A stretch of DNA of 41,013 nt from an uncultured Azospirillum sp. (GTDB taxonomy: Bacteria > Pseudomonadota > Alphaproteobacteria > Azospirillales > Azospirillaceae), in the NCBI RefSeq assembly GCF_946480385.1, contig NZ_CAMLJP010000048.1:1-41013 (forward strand), written 5' to 3'. This document shows positions 23,990 to 31,852 of the stretch, piece after piece (position 1 is the stretch's first letter; every line of letters begins with the position of its first letter). The notes below the pieces were generated by a model that was given only the letters and a program-made list of their open reading frames with translations, had not been told where the DNA came from and made no database searches. The translations under genes and the position numbers were made by a program.

Positions 23990-25645
23990 TCAGCGACCGG
24001 TGGCGCGGTTGAGCGCGGCGGACAGGGCGGCGGCGTCGAAGCGGCGCCAGCGGGCGGCGATGTGCTGGTCCGGGCGGATCAGATAGACGCTGCCCGGCGT
24101 CAGGTCGTAGCGCTCGCGCAGGCGGCCGGCGCTGTCAACCAGCTCGCCGGCGATGCCGCGCCGCCGCTCGGTCACCGCGTGCCAGGCCAGGGGCAGCGGC
24201 CCGGCGGCGAGACCGTCCAGCGCCTCCGCCACCCCCGCCGGGACTGGCCCGTCGCCGGCGGCGTAGAGCACGGTGAAGCGGCCGTCCAGCACCTCCATCA
24301 GCCAGCCGGCATGGCCGTCGCGTTCCACCGGCGCGTCGGTGGCCGGCGCCCCGGGCACCATCTTGCCGGCGAAAACGTCGCCGTCCGGCGTGTTCAGCGG
24401 GCTGTCGGTGTAGGTGGTGGGGGTGGACAGCCGGCCGGAATTGACCAGCGAGCGGGCGAAGGGCTGGTCGACCGCAAGCTCCAGCACGGCGTCGCGGAAG
24501 ACGCGGCTCATCTCGCTCTTCGGCGTGATGAAGTCGGTGGAACGGGTGGAGTTCAGGATGTTCTCCTTCGCCGCCGCCACCCGTTCGTCGCTGTAGCTGT
24601 CCAGCAGCGAGTCCGGTGCCTTGCCGTCCAGCACCAGCGCCAACTTCCACACCAGATTGTCGGCGTCGGGCACGCCGCTGTTGGCGCCGCGGGCGCCGAA
24701 GGGCGAGACCTGATGGGCAGAGTCGCCGGCGAACAGGATGCGGCCGTGGCGGAAGCGCTCCAGCCGGCGGCACTGGAAGGTGTAGACCGACACCCATTCC
24801 AGCTCGAACGGCGTGTCGGCGCCCAGCATCGCCTGGACGCGGGGGATGACGCGCTCCGGCTTCTTCTCCTCCTCCGGGTCGGCGTCCCAGCCCAGCTGGA
24901 AATCCAGGCGCCAGACATTGTCGGGCTGCATGTGCAGCAGGGCCGATTGCTTGCGGTGGAAGGGCGGGTCGAACCAGAACCAGCGTTCCGCCGGGAAATC
25001 GGCCTTCATCACCACGTCGGCGATCAGGAAGCGGTCCTTGAACACCTCGCCCTGGAACTCCAGCCCCAGCATCTTGCGCACCGACGACTTGGCGCCGTCG
25101 CAGGCGATGACCCAATCGGCCTCCACCGCATGGACGCCGTCGGGCGTCTCGACCTGCAGCACGACATGGTCGGCCTCCTGCTTGGCCGAGATGACACGCG
25201 ACAGCCAGCGCAGATCGATCAGCTCGCTCTTGCGCGCTTCCGTGACCAGGAAATCCTCCAGGTAATATTGCTGGAGGTTGATGAAGGCGGGGATCTTGTG
25301 GTCCGGCTCTGGCAGCAGGTCGAACTGGTAGACCATGCTGTCGCCGTTGAAGACCTTGCCGATCTTCCACACCACGCCCTTGTCGATCATGCGCTGGCCG
25401 ACGCCCAGCCGATCCCACACCTCCAGCGCGCGCTTGGCGTAGCAGACGGCACGGCTGCCGACGCTGACGGTGTCCTCGGCGTCGAGCACCACCACCGGCA
25501 CGCCCTTGCGCGCGAAGTCGAGCGCCGCGGTCAGCCCGACCGGGCCGGCGCCGATGACCACCACCGGGTGGCGCCGGACGGTGCCGGTGCGCTGTTCCTC
25601 CGAGGGTGTGAAGCTGTATTTCGGATAGCTGAAGGTCGCGTGCAT
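23990..25645 (-). CDS. FAD-dependent aromatic hydroxylase (class A flavoprotein monooxygenase)
   Basis: A 551-residue NAD(P)H-dependent enzyme that would add one OH to a phenolic ring. The Rossmann FAD motif is VVVIGAGPVGLTAALDFA (residues 28-45), the DG motif is ACDGAKSSVRKMLG (181-194), and the second FAD motif is GRILFAGDSAHQVSPFGARG (301-320). A thioredoxin-like C-terminal domain follows, as in MhpA and phenol-hydroxylase-like members. The nearest functional relatives by context would be 3-hydroxyphenylacetate 6-hydroxylase or 3-(3-hydroxyphenyl)propionate hydroxylase; with a homogentisate-type dioxygenase nearby the former product is attractive, but sequence alone cannot settle it. Its promoter carries a MarR-type operator (25756-25771). 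Confidence 0.88.
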   Translation of the reverse strand: MHATFSYPKYSFTPSEEQRTGTVRRHPVVVIGAGPVGLTAALDFARKGVPVVVLDAEDTVSVGSRAVCYAKRALEVWDRLGVGQRMIDKGVVWKIGKVFNGDSMVYQFDLLPEPDHKIPAFINLQQYYLEDFLVTEARKSELIDLRWLSRVISAKQEADHVVLQVETPDGVHAVEADWVIACDGAKSSVRKMLGLEFQGEVFKDRFLIADVVMKADFPAERWFWFDPPFHRKQSALLHMQPDNVWRLDFQLGWDADPEEEKKPERVIPRVQAMLGADTPFELEWVSVYTFQCRRLERFRHGRILFAGDSAHQVSPFGARGANSGVPDADNLVWKLALVLDGKAPDSLLDSYSDERVAAAKENILNSTRSTDFITPKSEMSRVFRDAVLELAVDQPFARSLVNSGRLSTPTTYTDSPLNTPDGDVFAGKMVPGAPATDAPVERDGHAGWLMEVLDGRFTVLYAAGDGPVPAGVAEALDGLAAGPLPLAWHAVTERRRGIAGELVDSAGRLRERYDLTPGSVYLIRPDQHIAARWRRFDAAALSAALNRATGR

Positions 25646-25945
25646 TGGGCGTTTCCTCCCCCGGAAACCGTGATCGGACGTTTTGGCCGAACGCCTTGGC
25701 GTATGGGCGCGCGGCGAGCCGGCTTGCGATGAACCGTTATGGTTGCCAACGATACAGTTTCATTTGATACCAATCAAGCCCCGATCCGAGCAGTGGAGAG
25801 GGTTTCCGCGAAGCGATACAGGTATGATTACTATGACGGAAAATCAGTATCGCGTACAGCGCGCGGCGGTGTAGCCTTGCGGCAAAAGACCGGCCGGACA
25901 TCGTCCGACAAGGCCCCGGACAGAGACACTGAGGAACGCCCGACC
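25646..25945. other. Divergent control region between FAD hydroxylase and paaY
   Basis: Three hundred bases without a gene. The left part holds the hydroxylase promoter and operator. The right part is AT-richer and has TATGAT at 25823-25828 as a possible rightward -10 box without a good -35, plus a 7-base inverted pair GCGATAC / GTATCGC around 25813-25855. Confidence 0.5.
25749..25777 (-). promoter_or_regulatory. FAD hydroxylase promoter with MarR-type operator in the spacer
   Basis: Minus-strand TTGATT (25772-25777) and TATCGT (25749-25754) are 17 bases apart. The spacer region contains AGTTTCATTTGATACC (25756-25771, plus strand), which matches 13 of 16 positions of AGTTTCGTTTGAAACT, the reverse complement of the perfect palindrome in the hmgA promoter. 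Repression by the MarR protein encoded at 26579-27166 is the inference. Confidence 0.62.
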
Positions 25946-26572
25946 ATGACCGCCCCCACCTTGCCGCGCCCGACCGTCTACGCCATTGACGGCGTGATCC
26001 CCGTCATCGACCCGACCGCCTTCGTCCATCCCTCCGCCGTGCTGATCGGTGACGTGGTGGTGGGACCGGGCTGCTATGTCGGCCCCTGCGCCAGCCTGCG
26101 CGGCGATTTCGGCCGGATCGTGCTGCGGCGGGGCAGCAACGTGCAGGACAACTGCACGATCCACGCCTTCCCCGGCCATGACGCCGTCGTCGAGGAGGAC
26201 GGGCATGTCGGCCATGGCGCCGTGCTGCACGGCTGCATCGTCCGCCGCAACGCGCTGGTCGGCATGAATGTGGTGGTGATGGACGGGGCGGAGATCGGCG
26301 AGGAGTCGATCGTCGCCGCCATGGCCTTCGTCAAGGCCGGCTTCGTCGTACCGCCGCGCACGCTGGTGGCTGGTCTGCCGGCCAAGGTGATGCGCGAACT
26401 GCGTGCCGACGAGGTCGCCTGGAAGTCGGAAGGGACGGAGGAATACCAGCGCCTCGCCCGCCGCTCGCTCGCCACCATGGTCGCCTGCGCGCCCCTGGAG
26501 GCGGAGGAACCCGGCCGCGGCCGCGTCGATGCCGGCACCAGCCAGCCGCTGCACAAGGTGAAGGGGGGCTGA
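25946..26572 (+). CDS. paaY: PaaY-type hexapeptide-repeat thioesterase
   Basis: A 208-residue trimeric left-handed beta-helix protein of the gamma-carbonic-anhydrase family. Its sequence follows E. coli PaaY closely: [100 protein letters not shown] and [15 protein letters not shown]. Metal-binding His residues in the IHAFPG and GHVGHG turns are present. E. coli PaaY is known as a thioesterase on ring-hydroxylated phenylacetyl-CoA compounds. None of paaABCDE is in the window. ATG 25946 has a GAGGAA site. It is convergent with the MarR gene, 6 bases apart. Confidence 0.88.
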   Translation: MTAPTLPRPTVYAIDGVIPVIDPTAFVHPSAVLIGDVVVGPGCYVGPCASLRGDFGRIVLRRGSNVQDNCTIHAFPGHDAVVEEDGHVGHGAVLHGCIVRRNALVGMNVVVMDGAEIGEESIVAAMAFVKAGFVVPPRTLVAGLPAKVMRELRADEVAWKSEGTEEYQRLARRSLATMVACAPLEAEEPGRGRVDAGTSQPLHKVKGG

Positions 26573-26578
26573 GCGGCT

Positions 26579-27166
26579 TTACTCCTCCACCGGCTCCGCC
26601 TGGGCTGTAATCGGCGCCGGGCGGGCGGCCAGTTGGTCGGCGCGGGCCTGCAGCTTCGACAGCAGCGTGTCGAGCTGCGCCCGTTCCTCGATCGACAGGG
26701 CGTCGGTGACCTCTTCCTCATAGGTCAGGGCCATCGGCACGATCTCGGCATAGATCGCCAGCGCTTTCGGCGTCAGGGTCAGCAGGGCCTTGCGCCGGTC
26801 GGTGTCGCCCGATTCGCGCAGGATCAGCGCCGAATCGAGCATGCGGCTGATGGCGCGGCTGACCTGAACCTTGTCCATCGCGGTGCGCTGCGCGATCTCT
26901 CCCGCGCTCATCGTCTCGCCGCCGCCCAGCACGGCGATGATCCGCCATTCCGGGATCGTGATGCCGAACCGCTTCTCGTACAGCTTGGCCAGCGTGTGGC
27001 TGACCGTGTTGGCCAGCACCGACAGGCGGTAGGGCAGGAAGCGCGTCAGGTGCAGCGCCGGCTTGTCGGTCGGCGCGGCTGTGGAGTTGGGGGATGCGGT
27101 GCGGGAACGGCGGGCGGGCGGCATCGGCAGGGCGTCGTCTGTGATGAAGGTCGCGGGTGGCCCCAT
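26579..27166 (-). CDS. MarR-family transcriptional regulator
   Basis: A 195-residue winged-helix repressor. After a basic, disordered N-terminus, the domain runs from about residue 40: RFLPYRLSVLANTVSHTLAKLYEKRFGITIPEWRIIAVLGGGETMSAGEIAQRT, recognition helix KVQVSRAISRMLDSALI, and wing GDTDRRKALLTLTPKA. MarR proteins often sense the aromatic acid whose genes they repress. Start 27166 coincides with the predicted transcription start of a minus-strand promoter (TTGAAA at 27196-27201, TTACAG at 27173-27178, 17 apart), so the mRNA may be leaderless; Met at 27124 is an alternative. The -35 box overlaps the 27194-27209 palindrome, predicting autoregulation. Confidence 0.85.
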   Translation of the reverse strand: MGPPATFITDDALPMPPARRSRTASPNSTAAPTDKPALHLTRFLPYRLSVLANTVSHTLAKLYEKRFGITIPEWRIIAVLGGGETMSAGEIAQRTAMDKVQVSRAISRMLDSALILRESGDTDRRKALLTLTPKALAIYAEIVPMALTYEEEVTDALSIEERAQLDTLLSKLQARADQLAARPAPITAQAEPVEE

Positions 27167-27186
27167 CCTGCGCTGTAATTTGGCTC

Positions 27187-27214
27187 TTGCAACAGTTTCA
27201 AACGAAACTAAAAT
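27187..27214 (+). promoter_or_regulatory. hmgA promoter with perfect MarR-type palindrome
   Basis: TTGCAA (27187-27192) and TAAAAT (27209-27214) are 16 bases apart. The perfect inverted repeat AGTTTC-AAAC-GAAACT (27194-27209) fills the spacer and also covers the -35 of the divergent MarR gene. This is the best-preserved of three related sites (also 25756-25771 and 36269-36284). Confidence 0.75.
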
Positions 27215-27281
27215 GGCGGCAACGGAACAAGCCTGCCGGCGCCCGTCGCGGACGGAGCCGGCGGCAATGAGGGGAAGCGCC

Positions 27282-28406
27282 ATGAAGAACTGGATTTCGT
27301 TTCCGAAGGTCGAGGGCACCGCGTCGCGTCAGGCCCATGTCCGGCTTCCCGCCGGCACTTACGAGCGTGAGATGGGGCGCGAGGGCTTCTTCGGCCCGGC
27401 GACCCAGATGCACCATGCCCACCCGCCGACCGGCTGGATCAGCTTCGACGGGCCGCTGCGTCCGCGCGCCTTCGACCTGAACCATGTCGATCACATGCCC
27501 GGCTGCCCGCTGGAGGCGCCGGCGCTGATGGGCAACGGGGCGACCCAGGTGCGGCTGTGGCGCTTCAAGGGCAAGATGGAGCATCTGGTCCGCAACGCCG
27601 ATGGCGACGACCTGCTGTTCTTCCACCAGGGTGGCGGCCATCTCTATTGCGACTACGGCCATCTGGAGGTGCGCGAGGGCGACTATGTCGTGCTGCCGCG
27701 CAACACCTGCTGGCGGCTGGAAACGGACGAGGCGGTGATGGTGCTGATGGTGGAGGCCACCAACGACGCCTACAAGCTGCCGCACAAGGGGCTGGTCGGC
27801 ACCCACGCCATCTTCGACCCGGCCGTTCTGGACGTCCCGGCGCTGGACGACGCCTTCCAGGCGCAGAAGAACGAGCGCGAGACCCTGGTCCGGGTCAAGA
27901 AGCGCGGCCAGATCTGCTCGATGACCTATCCGTTCAACCCGCTGGATGCGGTGGGCTGGCACGGCGATCTGGCACCGGTGCGGCTGAACTGGCGCGACAT
28001 CCGGCCGCTGATGAGCCACCGCTACCACCTGCCGCCCTCGGCGCACAGCACCTGGATCGCGGGGCGCTTCATCATCTGCACCTTCGTGCCGCGGCCCATC
28101 GAGTCGGATCCGGAGGCGCTGAAGCTGCCCTATTACCATTCGAACGAGGATTTCGACGAGGTGCTGTTCTATCACCGCGGCCAGTTCTTCTCGCGCGACA
28201 ACATCCATCCCGGCATGGTCACCTATCACCCCTCGGGCTTCCCGCACGGGCCGCATCCGAAGGCCTACGAGGTGGCGCAGAAGTTCGAGCGCAAGGAGAC
28301 CGACGAGGTCGCGGTGATGATCGACACCCGCGATCCGCTGGACGTCTATCAGGCGATGGAAGGCGTCGAGTGGGGCGGCTACGCCGACAGCTGGAAGGCG
28401 AAATGA
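27282..28406 (+). CDS. hmgA: Homogentisate 1,2-dioxygenase family ring-cleavage enzyme
   Basis: Fe(II) enzyme that would open a para-diphenol ring such as homogentisate to maleylacetoacetate. The 374-residue length is shorter than the roughly 430-440 of the classical enzyme. The C-terminal cupin holds the iron site: YYHSNEDFDEVLFY (His286, Glu293 the likely ligands), GMVTYHPSGFPHGPHP (His316, and His322 as third ligand), spaced as in human HGD (36 residues from first to last His). An N-terminal cupin contains DLLFFHQGGGHLYCDYGHLEV. ATG 27282 follows GAGGGGA with 7-base spacing. It is cotranscribed with the hydrolase 64 bases on. The exact substrate (homogentisate or a related hydroquinone) is not proven. 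Confidence 0.85.
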   Translation: MKNWISFPKVEGTASRQAHVRLPAGTYEREMGREGFFGPATQMHHAHPPTGWISFDGPLRPRAFDLNHVDHMPGCPLEAPALMGNGATQVRLWRFKGKMEHLVRNADGDDLLFFHQGGGHLYCDYGHLEVREGDYVVLPRNTCWRLETDEAVMVLMVEATNDAYKLPHKGLVGTHAIFDPAVLDVPALDDAFQAQKNERETLVRVKKRGQICSMTYPFNPLDAVGWHGDLAPVRLNWRDIRPLMSHRYHLPPSAHSTWIAGRFIICTFVPRPIESDPEALKLPYYHSNEDFDEVLFYHRGQFFSRDNIHPGMVTYHPSGFPHGPHPKAYEVAQKFERKETDEVAVMIDTRDPLDVYQAMEGVEWGGYADSWKAK

Positions 28407-28470
28407 GCGGCCATCCGGAAACAAGGGGCAAGGCCGCCGGACGCTGAATTCTGAGGAAGGGAAGAGACGA

Positions 28471-29487
28471 ATGAAGCTGGCAAGTTTGAAGGCGGGCGGG
28501 CGCGACGGCACCCTGGTGGTGGTGTCGCGCGACCTGACCCGCGCCACCCCGGTGCCGGAGATCGCCCGCACCCTGCAGGCGGCGCTGGACGACTGGACGG
28601 CGCTGGCGCCGAAGCTGGAGGAGGCCTATCGCGCGCTGAACGCCGATCCGGCGGCCGGGCAGCCCTTCGACCCGGCCGGGGCGGCCTCGCCGCTGCCGCG
28701 CGCCTACCAGTGGGCGGACGGATCGGCCTACGTCAACCATGTGGAGCTGGTCCGCAAGGCGCGCGGGGCGGAGATGCCGCCCAGCTTCTGGACCGATCCG
28801 CTGATGTATCAGGGCTGTTCCGACAGCTTCCTGGCGCCGACCGATCCGATCCTGGCGGCGACCGAGGCCTGGGGCGTCGATTTCGAGGCGGAGATCGCCG
28901 TCATCACCGGCGACGTGCCGATGGGCATCTCGGCCGAGGCGGCGCGCGGTCAGATCCAGCTGCTGATGCTGGTCAACGACGTGTCCTTGCGCAACCTGAT
29001 CCCGGCGGAGCTGGGCAAGGGTTTCGGCTTCTTCCAGTCCAAGCCGGCTTCCAGCTTCTCCCCCGTCGCGGTGACCCCGGACGAGCTGGGTGACGCCTGG
29101 GACGGCGGCAAGCTGCACCGGCCGCTGGTGACGACGCTGAACGGCGAGGCTTTCGGCAAGCCGGATGCCGGGGTCGACATGACCTTCGACTTCCCGACGC
29201 TGATCGCCCATGCCGCCAAGACCCGCCATCTGGCGGCCGGCAGCATCATCGGCTCGGGCACGGTGTCGAACAAGCTGGACGGCGGCCCCGGCAAGCCGGT
29301 CGCGGCCGGCGGCGTCGGCTATTCCTGCCTTGCCGAGTTGCGGATGATCGAGACCATCGAGCACGGCGCACCGAAGACCCCCTTCATGCGCTTCGGCGAC
29401 CGCGTGCGGATCGAGCTGTTCGACAAGGACGGCGCCAGCGTCTTCGGCGCCATCGACCAGCAGGTGGTGCGGTACGAGGGGCCGTAA
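28471..29487 (+). CDS. fahA: Fumarylacetoacetate hydrolase family protein
   Basis: A 338-residue metal-dependent C-C hydrolase, expected to split fumarylacetoacetate (or the maleyl isomer) into acetoacetate and a C4 acid. The FAH core carries FEAEIAVITGDVPMG with the metal-ligand Glu residues, MLVNDVSLRNLIPAELGKGFGFFQSKPASSFSPVAV, GKPDAGVDMTFDFPTLIAHAAKTRHLAAGSIIGSGTVSN and a late GDRVRIELFDKDG. It resembles the ~330-residue bacterial type rather than the ~430-residue eukaryote-like one. A strong GGAAGGGAAGAG site precedes the ATG. It follows hmgA in the same operon. No maleylacetoacetate isomerase gene is found in the window. Confidence 0.87.
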   Translation: MKLASLKAGGRDGTLVVVSRDLTRATPVPEIARTLQAALDDWTALAPKLEEAYRALNADPAAGQPFDPAGAASPLPRAYQWADGSAYVNHVELVRKARGAEMPPSFWTDPLMYQGCSDSFLAPTDPILAATEAWGVDFEAEIAVITGDVPMGISAEAARGQIQLLMLVNDVSLRNLIPAELGKGFGFFQSKPASSFSPVAVTPDELGDAWDGGKLHRPLVTTLNGEAFGKPDAGVDMTFDFPTLIAHAAKTRHLAAGSIIGSGTVSNKLDGGPGKPVAAGGVGYSCLAELRMIETIEHGAPKTPFMRFGDRVRIELFDKDGASVFGAIDQQVVRYEGP

Positions 29488-29757
29488 GGCGGCAGTGGCC
29501 GGTCTGCAGGCCAAGATGAGGGCGTCGGCGGGGTGTGCAAGCATTCCGCAGGCGCCTTTTTCGCATTTGCAGCAGCTCGTCCTGCCGTTGGTATCGCGAT
29601 CCACAGCGGACCTGATAATTGAATGATCTGTCGTGGAATCGCAAAAATCGGCATGCCAGACGATCATTATCGAATATAAGGTGGCCCCCTTTTCCCCATT
29701 TGGTGCCGCCTTTCCGTTCATCCAGGAACTTCGGGCGGACCGGACGACGGTGTCGCG
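29488..29757. other. Intergenic region before the chemoreceptor
   Basis: About 270 bases without a gene, AT-richer than usual between 29600 and 29690. It contains an imperfect inverted pair (GATAATTGAATGATC at 29614-29628 against GATCATTATC at 29662-29671) followed by TATAAG (29675-29680), a possible -10 element. No MarR-type palindrome was found here. Confidence 0.4.
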
Positions 29758-31836
29758 ATGAAGGCCAGGTTCAGGACGAAGATCATCATCGGTGTGGCTG
29801 CCGTGCTGGCAGTGGGGGCGGCGGCGGTCACGGCGGTGTCGCTGGTTCTGACGCGCGACGCCGCGCACAATGCGGCCGTGCTGCTGGCCGCCGAGACGGC
29901 CGACCGGCACGGCGCCCAGGTGGCCGCCGATTTGTCGACCGCCCTGAACGCCGCCCGCGCCACCGCGGCGCTGGTGGAGGTGGAGCGGTCCACCGGAAGC
30001 CCGCGGCGCGAAACGGTGAACCGCTATCTGCGCCGGACGGCGGAGGCCAATCCGCTCTATGCCGGCGTGTGGGTGGACATGGCCGACGACGGGTTCGACG
30101 GGCGCGACCGGGATTTCGCCGCCCATGACCGGACGACCGAGATCCTCGGGCTGCCGAAGACCGGGCGGATGAGCCTGCTTTGGCTGCCGGGCGACAAGGG
30201 GGTTCAGGCCGACGACAGCGAGGGCTATCCCTTCTCCGACGTGCAGGAGAAGGAGTATTACAAAGCGGCGGCCACCGCGCGGAAGGCGGTGCTGACCGAA
30301 CCCTATCTCGACGATTTCACCAAGCGGCTGATGACCAGCGCCGCCGCCCCGGTGATGGATGGCAAGGACGGGCGGGTCATCGGCGTGGCCGGCGTGGATA
30401 TGGCGCTGACCGGCCTGACCGATCTGGTGCGCGCGGTGAAGCCCTATGGCGACGGCTACGCGGCGGTGCTGACCGGCTCCGGCCTCTATGTCGCCCATCC
30501 CGACGGCGGCCGGTTGTCCAAGCCCGCCGACGATCTGCCGGAAGCCGCCCGCCGCGCCGTGGCCGAGGGGCGGGCCTTCGATGGGATCGTGGCGCTGAAC
30601 GGCGCGGCGCATTATCTGCGTCTGGCGCCGATCCGCTTCGCCGGCGCCGACGGCGTCTGGTCCTTCATGGTGGCGGCGCCGCAGTCCAGCGTGATGGCCG
30701 ACGCCAACCGGTTGACCCTGCTGACCGTGCTGGTCAGCCTGGGCTGCGTCGCGCTCGGCTGTCTGGTGGCGTGGAAGGTCGGTGACGGCATCGCCCGTCC
30801 GGTGGCGTCGCTGACCGGGGCGATGACCCGGCTGGCGGCCGGCGATCTGGAGACGGCGGTGCCCGGTGCCGACCGCGACGACGAGGCCGGCGGCATGGCC
30901 CGCGCGGTCGAGGTGTTCAAGGAAGGGTTGGTCCGCGCCCGCGACCTGGATCGTCAGCAGAAGGCCGACTGGCAGGCCAAGGAGACCCGCGCCGCGGCGC
31001 TCGCCGATCTGCAGAAAGGCTTCGAGGAGCGCGTCGGCGGACTGACCGGTGCGCTGGCGTCGGCCGCACAGCAACTGGAATCGACCGCGCGCGGCCTGAC
31101 CGGCATCGCCGACCAGAGCCTGGGCCGGTCGGAGCAGGTGGCGGCTTCCGCCCGCTCCGCCGCGGAGAATGTGCAGACCGCCGCCGCCGCGACGGAGGAA
31201 CTGTCGGCGTCCGTCCAGGACATCGGCCGGCAGGTCGGGGAATCCGCCCGCATCGCCGACGCGGCGGTGACCGACGTCAGGCGGGCCGACGAGGCCGTCG
31301 TCGTGCTGGCGGAAAGCGCCGAGCGGATCGGCGCGGTGGTGGAACTCATCAACTCCATCGCCGGGCAGACGAACCTGCTGGCGCTGAACGCCACCATCGA
31401 AGCGGCGCGCGCGGGGGAGGCCGGCAAGGGATTTGCCGTGGTGGCGTCGGAGGTCAAGAATCTCGCCAACCAGACCGCCAAGGCGACCGAGGACATCGTC
31501 GGCCAGATCAAGGGCATCCGCGACGCCACGCAGGAGGCGGTCACCGCCGTCCAGGGCATCAGCGAAACCATCGCCCAGGTCAGCCGCATCGCGTCCGGCA
31601 TCGCCGCGGCGGTGGACCAGCAGGCGGCGGCGACCCAGGAGATCGCCCGCAGCGTGATTCAGGCCGCCGACGGGGCGCAGGAGGTCAGCGGCGGCATGGG
31701 CGACATCCAGGCCGGCGCCGGGGAGACCGGGGCGGCGGCCGATCAGCTTCTCGCCGCCGCCGCCGCGCTTGCCGGGCAGTCGAAGGACCTGAGCCGCGAG
31801 ATCGACGGCTTCATCGCCGGCGTCCACAGGGCGTAA
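29758..31836 (+). CDS. Methyl-accepting chemotaxis protein with dCache-type sensor
   Basis: A 692-residue chemoreceptor. Membrane helix 1 is at about residues 8-30, then a periplasmic double-Cache sensor (about 35-310; GVWVDMADDGFDGRDR, EYYKAAATARKAVLTEPYLDD, GRVIGVAGVDMAL), membrane helix 2 (about 318-340), a HAMP linker (VGDGIARPVASLTGAMTRLAAGDL), and the methylated/signalling helical hairpin with tip NLLALNATIEAARAGEAGKG and FAVVASEVKNLANQTA (about 540-570). It signals to CheA/CheW; no che genes are here. Its place between ring-cleavage genes and the diiron/reductase pair suggests it senses an aromatic acid or a related intermediate, which is inference. Confidence 0.93.
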   Translation: MKARFRTKIIIGVAAVLAVGAAAVTAVSLVLTRDAAHNAAVLLAAETADRHGAQVAADLSTALNAARATAALVEVERSTGSPRRETVNRYLRRTAEANPLYAGVWVDMADDGFDGRDRDFAAHDRTTEILGLPKTGRMSLLWLPGDKGVQADDSEGYPFSDVQEKEYYKAAATARKAVLTEPYLDDFTKRLMTSAAAPVMDGKDGRVIGVAGVDMALTGLTDLVRAVKPYGDGYAAVLTGSGLYVAHPDGGRLSKPADDLPEAARRAVAEGRAFDGIVALNGAAHYLRLAPIRFAGADGVWSFMVAAPQSSVMADANRLTLLTVLVSLGCVALGCLVAWKVGDGIARPVASLTGAMTRLAAGDLETAVPGADRDDEAGGMARAVEVFKEGLVRARDLDRQQKADWQAKETRAAALADLQKGFEERVGGLTGALASAAQQLESTARGLTGIADQSLGRSEQVAASARSAAENVQTAAAATEELSASVQDIGRQVGESARIADAAVTDVRRADEAVVVLAESAERIGAVVELINSIAGQTNLLALNATIEAARAGEAGKGFAVVASEVKNLANQTAKATEDIVGQIKGIRDATQEAVTAVQGISETIAQVSRIASGIAAAVDQQAAATQEIARSVIQAADGAQEVSGGMGDIQAGAGETGAAADQLLAAAAALAGQSKDLSREIDGFIAGVHRA

Positions 31837-31852
31837 GGCTGGTCCGACCGCC

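Noticed and set aside
22115..25732. A 1205-codon open frame on the plus strand
   Set aside because: It runs antisense to the hydrolase, DUF2783 and FAD hydroxylase genes, has Arg/Gly/His-biased composition and no domain; it is a by-product of high GC codon usage.
28219..31827. A 1202-codon open frame on the minus strand
   Set aside because: Antisense to hmgA, fahA and the chemoreceptor, all of which show clear family motifs on the other strand; no ribosome site or domain.
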